From contig JAGHQL010000002.1 in assembly GCA_020080175.1 (NCBI GenBank), positions 186,001 through 250,000 of the forward strand: a stretch of DNA of 64,000 nt, written 5' to 3'. Numbering within the stretch: position 1 is the stretch's first letter; every line of letters begins with the position of its first letter. This document shows, piece after piece, positions 1 to 15,263 of this stretch. Source of the stretch: Glutinoglossum americanum. Its lineage: Eukaryota; Ascomycota; Geoglossomycetes; Geoglossales; Geoglossaceae. The notes under the pieces were generated by a model. It saw nothing but the letters and a program-made list of their open reading frames with translations, ran no database searches and had not been told where the DNA came from. The position numbers were made by a program, and so were the translations under genes.

Positions 1-1187
1 GAGAGTTTGGTTCTCTCCCGGTAGTGAGACTACCGCTTCGTCCTCCGCCAGGTGTCTGGCCACCAGCGCTCGCACCCCCCACCGCTAGGCACAAGTCTAG
101 GTTTCAGAAGCCTGTGCAGGTTGCTAGCAAAGATCCTTTGTTTTTTAGTCCGAAAGATTACCAACTGAAACAAGGCTATTTCATCCCTTTACGCCTGCCA
201 GGGTTTTCAGAAATGAAGCCAATTCTAAAATCTCGCCAGGAAGGTTCGCCACAAACAAGTTCGTCACACCTATCGCAGCGCAGCCCTTCTTACAACAAGC
301 GCAAGCACAACAAGCCTAGCCGGGAAAGCTCCGGAAACTTTGGTTCAAGCCGAGTAGCTAGCCTAGGTATGCAACCAGGGCAACAGCGCCCAGGATTTCA
401 CAGTGGGACATGGAGTAGAAGAGTATCAGAGGCGGTTCAGTGATGGGAACAGACATGCGAGAGCTGAGCTAGGACCCCTCTCTGCTTTCATTGTCCATCA
501 ATGGTTTCCCCTACCCAACCCGCTCGTTCAAAGATCGTATGGATTGTTTGACATCTCAAACTTTTCTGTGAAGGGGGCGTTTTGAAATTTGCAATGTCTG
601 GAGGTCGATCAGGTACGTCGCGATGCGACTTGAGGCAAAGATGAGCCTTCAATCTTGACGATGAAGGCGGTTGCAAATATTGTTTACTGGCCGGATTGTC
701 CCTGCAAGAACAGAGGTCATATTCGTCGTAGCCATGGCACCAATGATGATGCTGTTGGCTATCTTATTAATTTTAGTTAAAAGATCATCACTCGATGACA
801 AGGAGCGTTAGCCTCACGTCTGATCCCTAAATAGATGATGTTTTCAAGGCCATGCGACCTCTATACGTCCAACCGAGTAGCCACTTATGCCGACAATAAG
901 GCAGTATGTCGTAGTCAATAGACCCTCTAAAGAAAAATGTGTTGCACAACAAATAGTGCTCTTTACGGTAATAAGAGTAATAGTTGCTGCTTTAGTGGGT
1001 CTTTTTTCGTATCGAAAAAGTTATTAAATGAGGCGTCGGGATTTTCATTCTTAACTAATATTTCAATCTTATTTTCTTTTTCTCAGACAACACCATCGTC
1101 AATTAACGAACGTCTCTAGGGAATAGCTGCCTGTGGGTATTGGGTTTGCCTTGACCAGAGCGAGAGGCCCGGAGTCATCTTGCGAAG
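1..1187. other. Left-edge sequence without a recognised gene
   Basis: No reading frame here resembles a known family. The longest open frame (24-443, +, 139 codons) is rich in Ser, Pro and Arg, shows no domain, and has no splice signals extending it. The first 35 bases hold two small inverted repeats: GAGAG/CTCTC around a 7-nt loop, then CGGTAGT/ACTACCG around GAG at 19-35. The stretch just before 1188 should hold the KEI1 promoter and 5' leader. Confidence 0.5.
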
Positions 1188-2103
1188 ATGGGGTTTTCGA
1201 TGAAGGTTTTTCGGATACCCAGACCCAGGGTTTGTTAATCGTATCTCCTTTCTTGCCACGACCCTCTGGTTGCTAATTCATTTACAATTTGTTCAGAGGT
1301 TCCTCTATTTCCTGTCGCTGCGCACAGGCACAGAGCTCATAATTCTAACTCTTCTTCTCAATAAAATCTCTGGCTTCTATGGTCTCCTCGCCATCCTCAC
1401 GGGCCTCCATCTCTCGTCACTCCAGCTCTCTATGTACGTCTACTCGCTCTTCGCCCTCGCGCTCGCTGGCTACCTCACTCCGCACCTCCGTAGGCAGTCT
1501 CCGATACATGTACTCGGCCTTGCTTGGTTCTATGTGATTGATACCGTAGTGAATGCGGTGTACACTGCTGCTTTCGCGATTAATTGGTTTTTGGTTATTG
1601 GACAGCATCATCCTACTGCTGTGAGGTTTGGCCATACTATCCTAGAACCCGAGAACGTAACAAGCATCTCCATCATCCTGATGCTCTGGGGACTGCGCAT
1701 CTACTTCATCCTCGTAATCATGAGCTACGCCCGCAGTGTCCTCCGCCAACACGTCTACTCCACTTCCTCCTCAACAGGCCTCTACCGCCGCGAGAATCCC
1801 AGCGATCCAGACTCCGGCACCTCAATTGAAAACCCCTTCGCTACAAACAGGGAAGACGGGAAAGGCTGGGAGGGTAGACTCGGCCGTGCGATGATCGCGC
1901 TAGTTAGGAGTTATTGGCTGGGCGTTGACGAGGATGATGGATGGGCAAGAGGGATGGGGGGCAAGTTTCGGAGGAGCGGCGAGGCGCCAGTGACCTTTGG
2001 GCCGATGGAGAGGGAGCGGAGAAGGAGGAGCGGGACAGGCCCTCTACCACCGCCTACATCGAATCCGGCAGGAATACCGTGGGCGACGCAGGGGACTAAG
2101 TGA
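1188..2103 (+). CDS. KEI1: Inositol phosphorylceramide synthase regulatory subunit Kei1
   Basis: Kei1 is the Golgi membrane partner of Aur1; together they transfer phosphoinositol from phosphatidylinositol to ceramide. Exon 1 is 1188-1229 (MGFSMKVFRIPRPR) and exon 2 is 1297-2103. The 67-bp intron has donor GTTTGT, a GCTAAT branch site and acceptor CAG. Splicing gives a 282-aa protein in which the family core R-F-L-Y-F-L-S-L-R-T-G-T-E-L follows directly. Four hydrophobic segments are visible, at roughly residues 25-50, 60-80, 95-125 and 140-165, followed by a polar, Ser/Arg/Gly-rich tail that should be cytosolic. The conserved family phrases KISGFYGLLA and LQLSMYVYSL are present. I preferred the spliced start to an in-frame codon at 1270 because the exon 1 residues (IPRPR) match the family N-terminus. 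In yeast Kei1 is processed by Kex2; no clear site was identified here. Confidence 0.85.
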
Positions 2104-3006
2104 GGTCCACACGGTGTTCTGTTCCTCCCTCTCTCTTATTTTCTTGTTTCTTCTTTTGAATGACCTTGTGGCTCGCTTCACGAGATCTCGGTGATTGAGC
2201 GGGACTATTTGGGGAGTGGGGTGGATACCAACTCGTCACGCTGTCAAGTAGACAAGTCAGCTCGAATGGTTTTAGGAGGGTGAAATACGGGGGACCCTCT
2301 TTTGTCTATGTGGAGATATCATCTATAAATCATCACCAACATGGCGTTGTCTATTTCTGGGGTTTGTTCTTGAATACTAATATCTCTCCCTCTCTCCTTG
2401 ACCTCACGCTTTTAAAGCGCAAGCTTGTCTTGTCGAATCTGAGCTCTTATGCTAGTTAGGATGGTGGTGGATGGATGGGGGCGGTTAGGGAGAGGGCAAT
2501 AAGCCCCTTTTTAGGATAGTGAGGGAGATCTTGATAGGCGGAGAACTCGCAAAATGTCCACATATCGAGGCATTTCGTTTTTTTCACTGAATTCCCTTCG
2601 TATTGTCCTGATCGATGCTCCATCTCGCTCCCTTGAACAACGCCCTTTTAACTCTCCACCTCCACCCCTAGCGCGAAGACAACGCTCAGTAGGTATTTGC
2701 GACCTGTAAAAAATGAATAAATAAATTGAAATGAAATAGAGAATAGAGAAATGAATAGGGGAAGTTAGTTATTAAAGAGGCATAGAAAGTTGTTGGCTTC
2801 GGCTGGCTTTCGCTAGGTTCTGGATTAAAGCAAGTATTGTGAGGGAGGTTTAATGAGTACAGGGGCGCTTGCTCGAGCAGTGGCGATAGCTGTGATGGCG
2901 AGTGGGTGAAGGGATATGAGGTCTAGGCGTTCCTTTCGTGGTTCATGGTGGTATTTGTATCTACTCTTTTGAAACCACCAGTATCCCCCTACTTCCGCGA
3001 GCCTTT
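2104..3006. other. Intergenic, convergent 3' ends of KEI1 and YPT6
   Basis: KEI1 runs rightward into this stretch and YPT6 runs leftward into it, so it holds two 3' untranslated regions. It contains AT-rich patches (for example around 2700-2760) suited to polyadenylation. I see no coding frame or RNA gene. Confidence 0.5.
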
Positions 3007-4022
<1,016 letters not shown>

Positions 4023-4244
4023 GATGACTACGGAGAGAAGAGGAGGTGACAGTTATATCTGACTATGTTGCGGCTTCAATCCCGTGTTGTGTTTGTTGGA
4101 AGGCAAATTATTCTAGACTTCAGGAGTCCTTGTTCATTGAGAATTAATGCAGATTAGTCATCACGACATGCGAGGTACGACTCGAGTGTACCTACGTACC
4201 CCACAAAAAATTCACCAACTTTTTAGATCAACAAAGCTCAGGAT

Positions 4245-5662
4245 ATGGCATCCGCCACTCAGCCACCACGCCAATACAAGCAGCCTTCGAGAAAAGGCAA
4301 GAAGGCATGGAGGAAAAATGTCGATATAACCGAGATTCAAGAGGGCTTAGAAATTCTGCGCGATGAAATTACCACTGGGTATGTTGGAGGTGTTAGCTTT
4401 TGCAGCTTGTAATCCTGCTAATCGACGCCTGTGTTTCAAGCGGAGTTATTGCGGAAAAAGTGTCTGAAGAACTGTTTGCGATTGACACCACTGGTGATAA
4501 AGAGATTGGAAAGGAATATCGATTAAAGCACAAGCCGCTCAAAGCCGACGAGATTTTAGCAGCTCGATCAGCTGTCCCACCAGTAGATTCACGCAAGCGA
4601 TTATCGAGGCTCACAGATGGCGTGTTAGAACCTAGCAGTAAGAGACGTAGGGCAGGGGGTGTCCCATTTCGGGAACTTCAGCGGCTGAAGCAAATTGCCT
4701 ACGGCGGGGAATCTATTCCGAAGGATGTCATCAAGGTTCCCGAGACGAAAACTTTCGATCCTTGGGTAGATACCGGTGATGGCGCGATAGCCACACAAGA
4801 TCCGCGTTTCTCATTCCTTAGTCCCCCAAAGCCTGTCAAGGAACCCAAGACTTTAAAGCAAGCACCAATATCATTAGCTGCAGACGGAAAGGAAATTCCA
4901 GCCGTCAAAAAACCGGATCCGGGCATCAGCTATAACCCCGCGTTTAAGGACTGGGATAAGTTACTAGTAAATGAAGGAAAGAAGGAGGTTGAGGCTGAGA
5001 AGAAAAGGCTGCAGGAGGCTGAGGAGGAGCGAAAGATGCTGGAGAGGGTGGCGGCTGCGGTGGAAGAGGGCGATGCAGTGATTTCTGACCAAGAGGATGG
5101 CGTTGAAGACGTGGAAACCGGAGCAACAGAGGGCGCTTGGCTGGCGCGGAAACGGCCGGAGCGCAACACGCAGGCACAGAAAAATAAAATCAAGCAGAGG
5201 AAAGAGGCCGAGAGGAAGGCTCTTTGGGAGGCACAGATGAAGAAAAAAGCGATCCAGGCTACAGAAATCAAGAAAATAGAGAAAGCAATCAAGGCGAAGG
5301 AACAGGCTAGGGCTGAGGCAGCGGCCAGAAAGAGAGAAGTTACTGGGGAGGGCGATGATAGGGTTCTCCGCCGTCGGCGATTCGGAAAGACCCCGTAAGC
5401 CAGCTAACCCGTGGCCCAACTATTCTTTCCACCAGTACTAACTTCTATCTACAGCATCGTCGAGCCGCCGCTAGAGCTCGTGCTTCCCGACGAATTGCAA
5501 GACTCTCTACGGTTACTAAAGCCCGAGGGAAATCTCCTCGGGGAGAGATTCAGGAATGTGCTCGTGAGAGGCAAGCTAGAGACCCGGCGGCCCATTACAC
5601 AGTGGAAGAAAAAGCGGAGAAGCATCACGGAGAAGTGGACTTATAAGGACTTTAAGATTTGA
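4245..5662 (+). CDS. NOP53: Ribosome biogenesis protein Nop53 (GLTSCR2/PICT1 family)
   Basis: Nop53 is a nucleolar 60S assembly factor that recruits the exosome helicase Mtr4 to pre-60S particles for 7S/ITS2 processing. Exons are 4245-4378, 4441-5394 and 5455-5662, giving 431 aa. The intron branch sites TGCTAATC and TACTAACT are clear. The N-terminus has a basic RKGKKAWRKNVD patch followed by EIQEGLE, typical of the family. The middle is a long charged, Glu/Lys-rich coiled-coil-like stretch (about residues 260-360). The C-terminal family signature LRLLKPEGNLL followed by RFRNVLVRG is carried by exon 3. In yeast the Mtr4-binding AIM is LFX(D/N)P-like; I did not find an exact match. Dense K/R clusters suit nucleolar targeting. 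Confidence 0.88.
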
Positions 5663-6362
5663 GTTGCCTGTACTGGGTGTGTAGATCATGGTATGGGCCC
5701 GCCACTGCCGATTTTAGATGAATAGATGTGGGTGTTTACGACGTACCAAACTTGACATATCCATCGTCAAACCCGCCCTTGCTGGCTGCTCTGGCTAGAA
5801 AATATTTCGCTCCGTCATTGGGAATTGGGAAACAACAATTATCCGCGATTAACATGAACGTGGGATTTAAGGCATCCCATTAGCTCCCTTTCGGAAATTA
5901 GGGCAGCATTGTGAAAACGAAACCGAAAGAACATTTACCTCCACGATACCAATCCATAAAGTATTCTAATGTGACAATGTACTAGGGACAATTGCTTAAT
6001 TGCCACGAGAAGCTAGCCAGAACACGACCTTTTCTGTGGTATTCAAGTAAATAGGGCGGGAAAGTCGTTGATATTCAGAGAAATTATCCCAAAATTCTCT
6101 CTAGCACCATGAATATAGCCATATCATAGACTTCTACCGGCACGATAAAATATGCCGCCCATATGTCCGGCGAATTCTTCCAAAAGTGTCTTACCCGACA
6201 ACTGCATGCGCGCTCTGTACTCTGTATCTCCCATCGAAATGGTAGGTGGGGCGCTAGAGTGCTTGCTTAGAATTCTTGGCGATAAATTTCCACAAACTCT
6301 CTTCCATGGTAAAGCTACCACAACATTACTATGGCGACTCAATAACCCAACCACCATGCACA
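5663..6362. other. Intergenic region between NOP53 and REX4
   Basis: Nothing coding is recognised. Just before the REX4 start there is an overlapping out-of-frame ATG at 6356 in good context (CCACCATG). It opens a short frame to 6445 that would overlap the REX4 start at 6363 if translated. Whether it acts as a regulatory upstream ORF depends on the transcript start, which cannot be seen. Confidence 0.35.
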
Positions 6363-7516
6363 ATGAACCAAAAATCTCTGTCCAGCAACTGGAAGCGCCT
6401 TCAGCGGCAGCTAGACAAGAACAAGCCACCAAAGCGCAAGGCTAGCACAGCTATTGAAGACAGTTCCTCTGCTTGGAAAAGGAACAAGCTCACTTCCCCA
6501 GGGAGTTCACCTAGCATGCCCAGGAGGACTCAACAAAAACCCACAGATATGGAGCTTTGGGCTATAGAAAATGACGTCTCCGCTGCAGATATTAGGGATG
6601 CTTACGGTACTTTCCTGAAGGGAAGCTCCTCTATCTCAGCAACTATCCTCCCAACAGATGGAGACGAAATAAACAAAGGCTTTTCGCCGACGTATGCCCC
6701 CCGAGCGACCCCTCCACAGCTCACTTAGCTTCAATTAGCTCCTTACTAACATCCTTTGAAGTGTAGAAATAGGCAAGTACATTGCCATCGACTGCGAAAT
6801 GGTCGGCGTCGGCCGCCCCCCACCTGACGACAATAACGCCCTCGCTCGTGTAAGCCTAGTCAACTACCACGGCGTCCAGATCTATGACTCCTTCGTGCGA
6901 CCCCAGGAGCCCGTCGTCGACTGGCGCACACACGTCAGCGGCGTCTCCCCACGGCATATGGCAACCGCCCGGGATTTTGTGACTGTGCAGATGGACATTG
7001 CTTCTTTGCTTAATGGAAGAATTTTGGTAGGACATGCGGTTAGAAATGATTTGGATGCGTTGAAGTTGGCGCACCCTAGGAGGGATACGAGGGATACGAC
7101 GTGGTATCAGGGGTTCAGGAAGTTGAGCGCGGGGAGGGCGCCGGCGTTGAAGAAGCTGGCGAGAGAGGTGTTGGGGGTGGAGATTCAGGGTGGGGAGCAT
7201 TCTAGTGTATGTTTCTGGTTCCGCCTTTTCAGGGATTTTTTGCAGTAAAGAAACATCCACCTCTTCTAACGATTGGAACTTTTAGGTCGAGGATGCAAGA
7301 ACAACAATGCTGTTATTCCGGAAGGTGAAAGATCTATTCGAGGCAGAACATGCAAAGAGGTTTCCCGGTAGCGTAGGGCAGGCTGTAGTTCGGTCGCAGA
7401 CTCAGACAGCGAAGAGTAGTGCGAGTAGTGGGGAAGAGGAGGGAGAAGAGGAGAAAAAGGCTACCTCGAAGAACCGGAAAAAGAAGAAAAAGAGAAAAAA
7501 AAGGACGAAAAGATGA
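6363..7516 (+). CDS. REX4: RNA exonuclease 4 (DEDDh family)
   Basis: This is a 3'-5' exonuclease of the Rex4 type, which acts in the nucleus on rRNA precursors. Exons are 6363-6691, 6762-7206 and 7286-7516, giving 334 aa. Intron 1 uses an AAG acceptor at 6761; this choice restores [16 protein letters not shown] in frame. The catalytic DEDDh residues are visible: D and E in AIDCEMVG (Exo I), D in GHAVRNDL (Exo II), and H and D in GEHSSVEDAR (Exo III). The N-terminal 110 residues are basic and low complexity, beginning [14 protein letters not shown] as in other fungal Rex4 proteins, which is why I start at 6363 rather than the upstream in-frame ATG codons. The C-terminus ends in a long Lys/Arg run, likely a nuclear or nucleolar signal. 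Confidence 0.87.
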
Positions 7517-8211
7517 TAGGCAGATGGCTGCCGTACACAAGACGTATCCCGAACCAACTAAGCCAGAAAGGGAGAATCGCAGATAGAATAAACTTGAATC
7601 TCCCACGGGAAATATTCTTCTAGCAAACCGCAGGGGCGGGGTAGGGGAAGAGACGAAGAGGGGGTCTCCTATCTCCCCCCCGAGCCGACCGCCCAGTTCC
7701 GGCTACTCCCTTGTCGTGTTTCCTAGCTTCACATAGGCATTTCCGGGCCTTTCGTCACCCCCAAATGTTCCAGATTGTAGATATCTGGCTGTCCCACGTA
7801 CATACAAGCTGCTATCTAGGCACGGAAATGCCTGTCTGCCTTGCAATCACTATGCAAGCAGCTCCTTACCTAAATAGTAATAAAAGGTCATCGCCCAATC
7901 ATAAGGGAATGAATGCCCTCTAGCAGCTCCATAGCGACTTCCCGACCAACAGTGTGATAAAGTCCATGCCTTGCCCTAATCTCCCTCTAGGATCAAAAAA
8001 ATCCCTAAGAGGTCAGGGATAGTTACAGGATGGAGATTTCAAATAATATTGTAATGTTCGATGTTCGATGCAGGGGCGAAGGGCACCAAACATGTAGCAT
8101 ACCATGACGTATGCGGCTCTTTGGGGCGCGGTTTCACACTCGCTTAGCACGCGTCGCGCGTTGATGTCCTTATTCCTAGCTTTATATGCGGAAAGCAACA
8201 GCATAATTGAA
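7517..8211. other. Intergenic region between REX4 and RNH203
   Basis: No coding frame is recognised on either strand. The region should contain the REX4 3' UTR and the RNH203 promoter. Confidence 0.4.
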
Positions 8212-8901
8212 ATGCTAGCAATACGACCAGCAAAGCACTCTTCGGAACAGAAATGCACGCCCAATATCCTCCCTTGTCGAGTTAATCATAATGGACCCGT
8301 CAATGCATCCGAAAGATATTGGGAACCCACCTTTGAAGATGGTAAGTTGATGGCCTAGGTTATGGTCATATAAAGTGTTCTAGACTAAGGGCTTGCTAGA
8401 CAGGACGAGAACTGCATACTTCCGTGGCCGCAAACTCCGGGGGAAGGTAGTCCAAGTTCCTGCAGGTTATCGTGGTGGGTTTCATGGCATAGTTAAGGTG
8501 GAAAAGGTACTGACAACTGAAAGGCGTCGTGATGAGCTCAACGGACAAATTACTACCCCCAAAGAACAACTGTGACAAACCACCCAGAGATTTTGCCATG
8601 CTACATGACGAACGTTCAGTCGATGACGACGAACAACCGGAGGAAATCGGAATAATAGAGGAACAAGCTTCCTTTGAAGAGATCGTTACCTGGGGCCATG
8701 AAGCGTTGCCAGACCCTTCTACAGATCCATATGTCAAGGGTGTGGAGGAGTGGGTTGCGTTTGCGGAACAGGTAGGTCGATAACGTCATCTAGCTTTGAT
8801 CTGAGAGGGACCCGGCACTAAACATTATCAAACAGATTAATTCATTTCCTCCTCTACCGAATGGCGGACAAGGGGAAGGGGTGGAGGGTGAGGGGCCATA
8901 G
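8212..8901 (+). CDS. RNH203: Ribonuclease H2 non-catalytic subunit C
   Basis: This is the small structural subunit of the RNase H2 trimer, which removes ribonucleotides from DNA and cleaves RNA:DNA hybrids. My model is 8212-8341, 8400-8528, 8620-8771 and 8836-8901, encoding 158 aa. Family blocks appear in order: NILPCRVNHNGPV (exon 1), TAYFRGRKLRGK then VPAGYRGG (exon 2), EEQASFEEIVTWGHEALPD and DPYVKGVEEWVAFAEQ (exon 3), and a short polar tail (exon 4). Introns 1 and 3 are well supported. Intron 2 (8529-8619, donor GTGATG) is the weakest call; it is chosen because it moves exon 2 into the frame of the conserved exon 3. The catalytic subunit is not in this window. Confidence 0.82.
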
Positions 8902-9291
8902 TGAACACTGTAGTATGGAGTTCTCCTTTTTTATTGTGTTGCCTGAGAATGCTGTAGGGTAGTTTCTGAGTTTTTAATCAAGGGGCATTTAGAGTCATTA
9001 ATCCTCTTTGTCTTAAGGGGACAGCCTGAAAGGTAGAACTGACCTCGGGATACTTTGTGCATGTGCCTTCCGCACTATCATCTACATAGGCCCGTATATA
9101 GATGCTTAACGGTATTAAGTCGAAAACAACGTTCCTAAAGGGATTGCGGACCACGTGACCTCATAGTCCAGTACAAGCGACCAAAATCAGCTCAAACTTC
9201 AAGGCCAAAATCGCATTTCTTCAACCCCAACCTCTGCCTTGAATCATCAGATTCCATCTAAGCCACCTCTGCTTTCATCAAAACTTTCATC
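8902..9291. promoter_or_regulatory. Intergenic/promoter region upstream of ESA1
   Basis: This 390-bp gap holds the RNH203 3' UTR and the ESA1 promoter. The ESA1 start sits in the context TCATCATGGC. A CCACGTGACC E-box-like site occurs near 9152. I see no other element that I can support. Confidence 0.35.
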
Positions 9292-11320
<2,029 letters not shown>

Positions 11321-12755
11321 TGCCTCTTCAAGCAGGTTCTGCAGCTTTATTATACCCTTCTCCTTTCTCGCGACAAATATCGTATGTATTTTTTTTCTTT
11401 AATCTCGAGAATACCGGAATAGGCGTATTGGCGCGGAACATAGAGTGGTAGAGCTTAGGACAAGTGCAATTATGCACATGGGCGTGAGAAAAACACTTAT
11501 ACTCTATATATATATTTAAGGGGAAGCAAGGCTAGGTAATAGCTATCTCGAATGCCATAAAGAAAGTATTTAGGCATCCTACCTGCCATTACCTTGTTCT
11601 GTCGCGCCAATTCAGATCGAGTCGGAAGGAAAATTGGGGGGGGGGTTGTGTATGCTCGCTCCCCCTCTATTGAATAGACGTAGTTCAAGAGTAGCAAACT
11701 CCCTTTCTTTGGGCAGATGAGTGTAATATAGTAGTCCCGCCCGAGGTTAGGGTTGAAGGAATGGGGTACCGTTGGCTTTGGATTCGTGAGTACGAGCATG
11801 GGAAGAGGGGATAGGGGAAAAAAGGGGTCGAGAGGATTTCCATTCTCGCGAATATTTGATAACGCACGTTACTTCTATCGAAATACCCACATGGGAACAT
11901 TTTTTCTTCACCCTTCAACCCTCTCTTTCTCTTCTCTCTCTATTAGCTAATATTTTACCTAACTAATAAATTAAGAACCCCCATTTCCTTTTTTTTTAAA
12001 ACCGGGTGGAGAGGATGGACGGATGAAAAAAAAAAAAAAATCCCGATGATGGCCCTTGGCCGCACTACCGGGGCGATGATGGCCTACAACAACGACTGAC
12101 ACACGAGAGAGTAGGAAGGGTAGGAAGAGCGGGGAAAGGAAAAAAAAAGCCCTAGTAGTTTCTTTGTCGAAGAGAGTGGGGAAAAGTTTCACGCGCCCAA
12201 AGAGGTGACGAGCGAGCGAGGCAGCAAGAGCTTCGAACAACGTGTTGGCAAAAAAAAACATAGCGAAACGATCACGTCCTCAAGTGCTTTCTTCGAGAAT
12301 TAAACTTCTCACCCTTGCCGGTTGCCCCTTCCCCCATTCGCGCAAGCCTTCAGGAGGGGTCGGGGGCTAAACTAGTCGATGCATGACTACTTTATCAGAT
12401 AATTTATCCAGAGAAAGGAAAGGAGAAAAGATAGTCGGGGATCACGAAAGATATTGACAAAGTTTATGCCCTTCACTTTGGGGGAAAAAAAAATTTGTTC
12501 TTCACCTCCACTCCCCACCAGAGAGCAATGATGGGGTAAAATGGGGGAAGCAAGGGGTATCTGCAGCAATTATAGAACAGAAAATTTGTCCACATTATCG
12601 ACTCTACTTCTGCCAAACGAAATTCACTATCTTTCCTTCCCGGGGTGATCTCGGATCGATAGAAAGGCGTTCGTCAGCTACTAGGGTAATGTAAGGACAA
12701 GGGAAGTGTTTCACAAGAATCGAATTGCAACCGTAGGCGCGACAAAGTGAGCTTG
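11321..12755. other. Convergent intergenic region with homopolymer tracts
   Basis: ESA1 and the eIF4E-binding gene point toward each other, so both 3' UTRs lie here. The stretch has a TATATATATA-like run near 11505, a G run near 11640 and a run of about 15 A near 12030, with other short A runs. No coding frame is recognisable; the open frames on the minus strand are low complexity. Confidence 0.45.
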
Positions 12756-15263
12756 TCATAGCCCTTTTAGTTTTGTGTGGTCATGTCAGCAATCAGACAT
12801 GTCGCCTACCCTCTCGCTGAGTATGTTTATACTGACCTGGGGGAGCTCCTCGTCCATTCGCCCCATTGACTCCCTCAGCGAACGGAAACTGAGGCACCCC
12901 GGGGCCCCCGGCGCCACCATGACCACCAGGGCCAGACATGCCCATGAAACCATCCGGTTGAAAGGGCAATGGGGGATAGCCAGTGGGTGGGCCATTCATC
13001 CCGTTCATTGCAAAGAAGCCTGGCGGAGGCGGCAGGTTCGGTGGCGGCATCCCGGGAATTTGGAAGGGCAATCCGGGTGGAGGTGGGAGAAATGGTGCGA
13101 ATGGTGGGCCACGCTGTGCGTTAAGGCCTGGTGGCGGCGCTATCTGGCGGTGGTGTGATTGTGGAGCCCCAAGTGGATTGTTTGGCCATATCTGCGGGAC
13201 ATTCTCAAGTCCTGGAGGTCGTGAAGGGGGCCCGTTTGATTCCCGGGGAGCCTGATGTGGTATGGGTCTCTGAAAGCCGGTAATTGATGGATCATCAAAC
13301 ATTCCGCCCCCTTGAGAGAGTCCTTGATGTAGCTTCCCTCTCGGCATGTCTATTGGACCGGTGGAGATTTGTGGAGGAGGCGGTAGGCCTTGAGTATTCC
13401 CGAGTAAAGGTTGTCCGGAAAGCGAAGGTAGATGAGGCGGCCCTGAAAGAGGACGTGACTGCTGCATGAGACGAAACAAGAACTCGCTATCGCGATTTTG
13501 AGGTTGGCCACCTTGGGGGCCTGCTTGCGGAGATTGCGGACCCAAAAGGCCCTGCATTCCAACGGAGTTTCGAGAGCGTGGAGGATATGGTTGGTCTTGG
13601 CCCAAGCTGTGATATCCAAGCCCTTGGCCTGGTGGAGGGCCTTGAACAGGTGATGAAACACTTGTCGAAGCCTGCGAATGTGATCTCTCTTGAGTGCTGG
13701 ATTTCTGAGCCATTGCATTCATTTGCTGAGTAGATGCGGCGGTGTCAATGCTTGCTCCTCCTAGCATCTGCAAAATTCGTTGGAATCCTTCCTTGTCTTC
13801 CATTGACGAATCCCCACTCAGACCAGGAGGTGGAGAAGTGTGTGGTGGTGGAGCGTCAACTTTCCCACGCCTCTGGAGCTCTTCCTGTGGCGAGAAGAAG
13901 GACGTAAAGCGCGACTTTCCAACAGACGGTCTTGATGCTTCCTTCCTGGAGGAAACGCGGGAGATGTCGGGGCCGGAGTCTTCACTAGGGCGCTTCGGTT
14001 CATTCCACAATCCGAAAAATTTGTCCTCAGCAGTCTCTAGAACAAGAGGGGTGTCGAATTTCTGGGTTGGAGGCTCAGGTTTTTGTGTGGTGGCTTCTGG
14101 CGGCTGATCATCGACTGGCTCCTCCTCTGGAACTTTCTTCTTCTCTTCAACAGGAGGTGCATTGCCATTACCAGCTTTCATCCGCTCTTTCCAACGTTGG
14201 AATTCTTCCATTGTATGAGACTGTTTCTTCTCATGGGTTTTACTCTCATCGCCGGCCGATGAGTCCATCCACTCAGGGCGATTCTCGGCCCGACTGCCTC
14301 TATTCCAGTCCCGGCTGTCCCCGCCACGGTGCTTGTCCCTCCACTCGCGTTCTCTGATGCTATCTTTGTTTCCTTCGGTCTCCTTAGAACCAGAAGAGTT
14401 CTCATTGTTGTTGAACCATGTGGGCTCATTCCGCCCCCGGCCGGGTAGATTGCGGCGCGATGAGACCTCCTTATCATGGTCACGCTCTTTGTCTTGGGCG
14501 GAATTATCAAATGTTCGTGCCTGTCGTTCCTTGCTATCCTTTCCGTTGTCACGATCCCTATCACCATTTCTCCGACCAAATCGTTCATCATCATCCTGAC
14601 CGAAGCTCCTTCGAGGCTTCACACTTGTCCACTCGTCTCCGTCTTCTCGAGCTCCACGCCGAACACTTGCGCCCCCCGACCGGAAGTCTCCAGACCTTCC
14701 CACGACCGGGTCTCGGTCTGGTCGCTCCCGGTCTTTGAAAAACTTCTCTCGGAGGTTATAAAGATCGGTCCGAGAGTTTTCTTCATCATGGGTAGAAAAT
14801 GAGGACCTGTCGGGTGAGTCATAGGGCTTGTTGAAATTTCTTACGGATGTAGCAGAAGCGAAGGAAGTTTTGGGAGGTCCAAGAACGATATCTTCAGGGA
14901 CTAAAGCCAGTCAGCCATCAATAGCGGTAGAAGCCGAAAACAACTAGGTATACACACTTGATGTGCGCGATATGTGACGGCCTTGATCAAACAGTGAAGG
15001 TCTCCGAGCTGCAAGCTCATTGGAAAATGACGACTCGTCGCCCTTATTATTCGACCCACGCTTGACCCTCTGGCTCTGATGGTTCTGGAGTGTCTGTTCT
15101 TGAGAACTTGAAGCGGCGGGTCAGCAAACAGGGCAGCGCGAAGAATAGCTACGAATGTGACTTACCCCATCCACTCCTCTGGCGGCGGAAGCCTTTCAGG
15201 TTTACGCACTAGTGGCGACTCTCGAAGCCGAAGGAGCTCTTCAGCCGAATATTGCCGTCCCAT
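12756..15263 (-). CDS. eIF4E-binding protein, 4E-T/Eap1-like translational repressor
   Basis: Exons on the minus strand are 15263-15166, 15106-14958 and 14900-12837, plus an inferred tiny last exon 12763-12756 (ending Gly-Leu-stop), giving about 772 aa. Without the last intron the frame simply reads on to 12793 (784 aa). The N-terminus MGRQYSAEELLRL carries the canonical eIF4E-binding motif YxxxxL-Phi (Y5 to L10-L11). It is followed by SPLVRKPERLPPPEEWMG, as in fungal 4E-T-like proteins. The centre is rich in Arg/Asp/Glu/Ser and the last 300 residues are low-complexity Pro/Gly/Gln, suited to P-body association. Such proteins compete with eIF4G for eIF4E and link translation to decay. The assignment to 4E-T rather than another 4E-BP class is inference. 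Confidence 0.75.

Noticed and set aside
24-443. 139-codon open frame at the left edge
   Set aside because: Ser/Pro/Arg-rich, no motif, no splice signals, and likely chance.
4930-5419. Minus-strand frames over NOP53
   Set aside because: Shadows of a Lys/Glu-rich coding stretch, giving Leu/Ser/Phe-rich artefacts.
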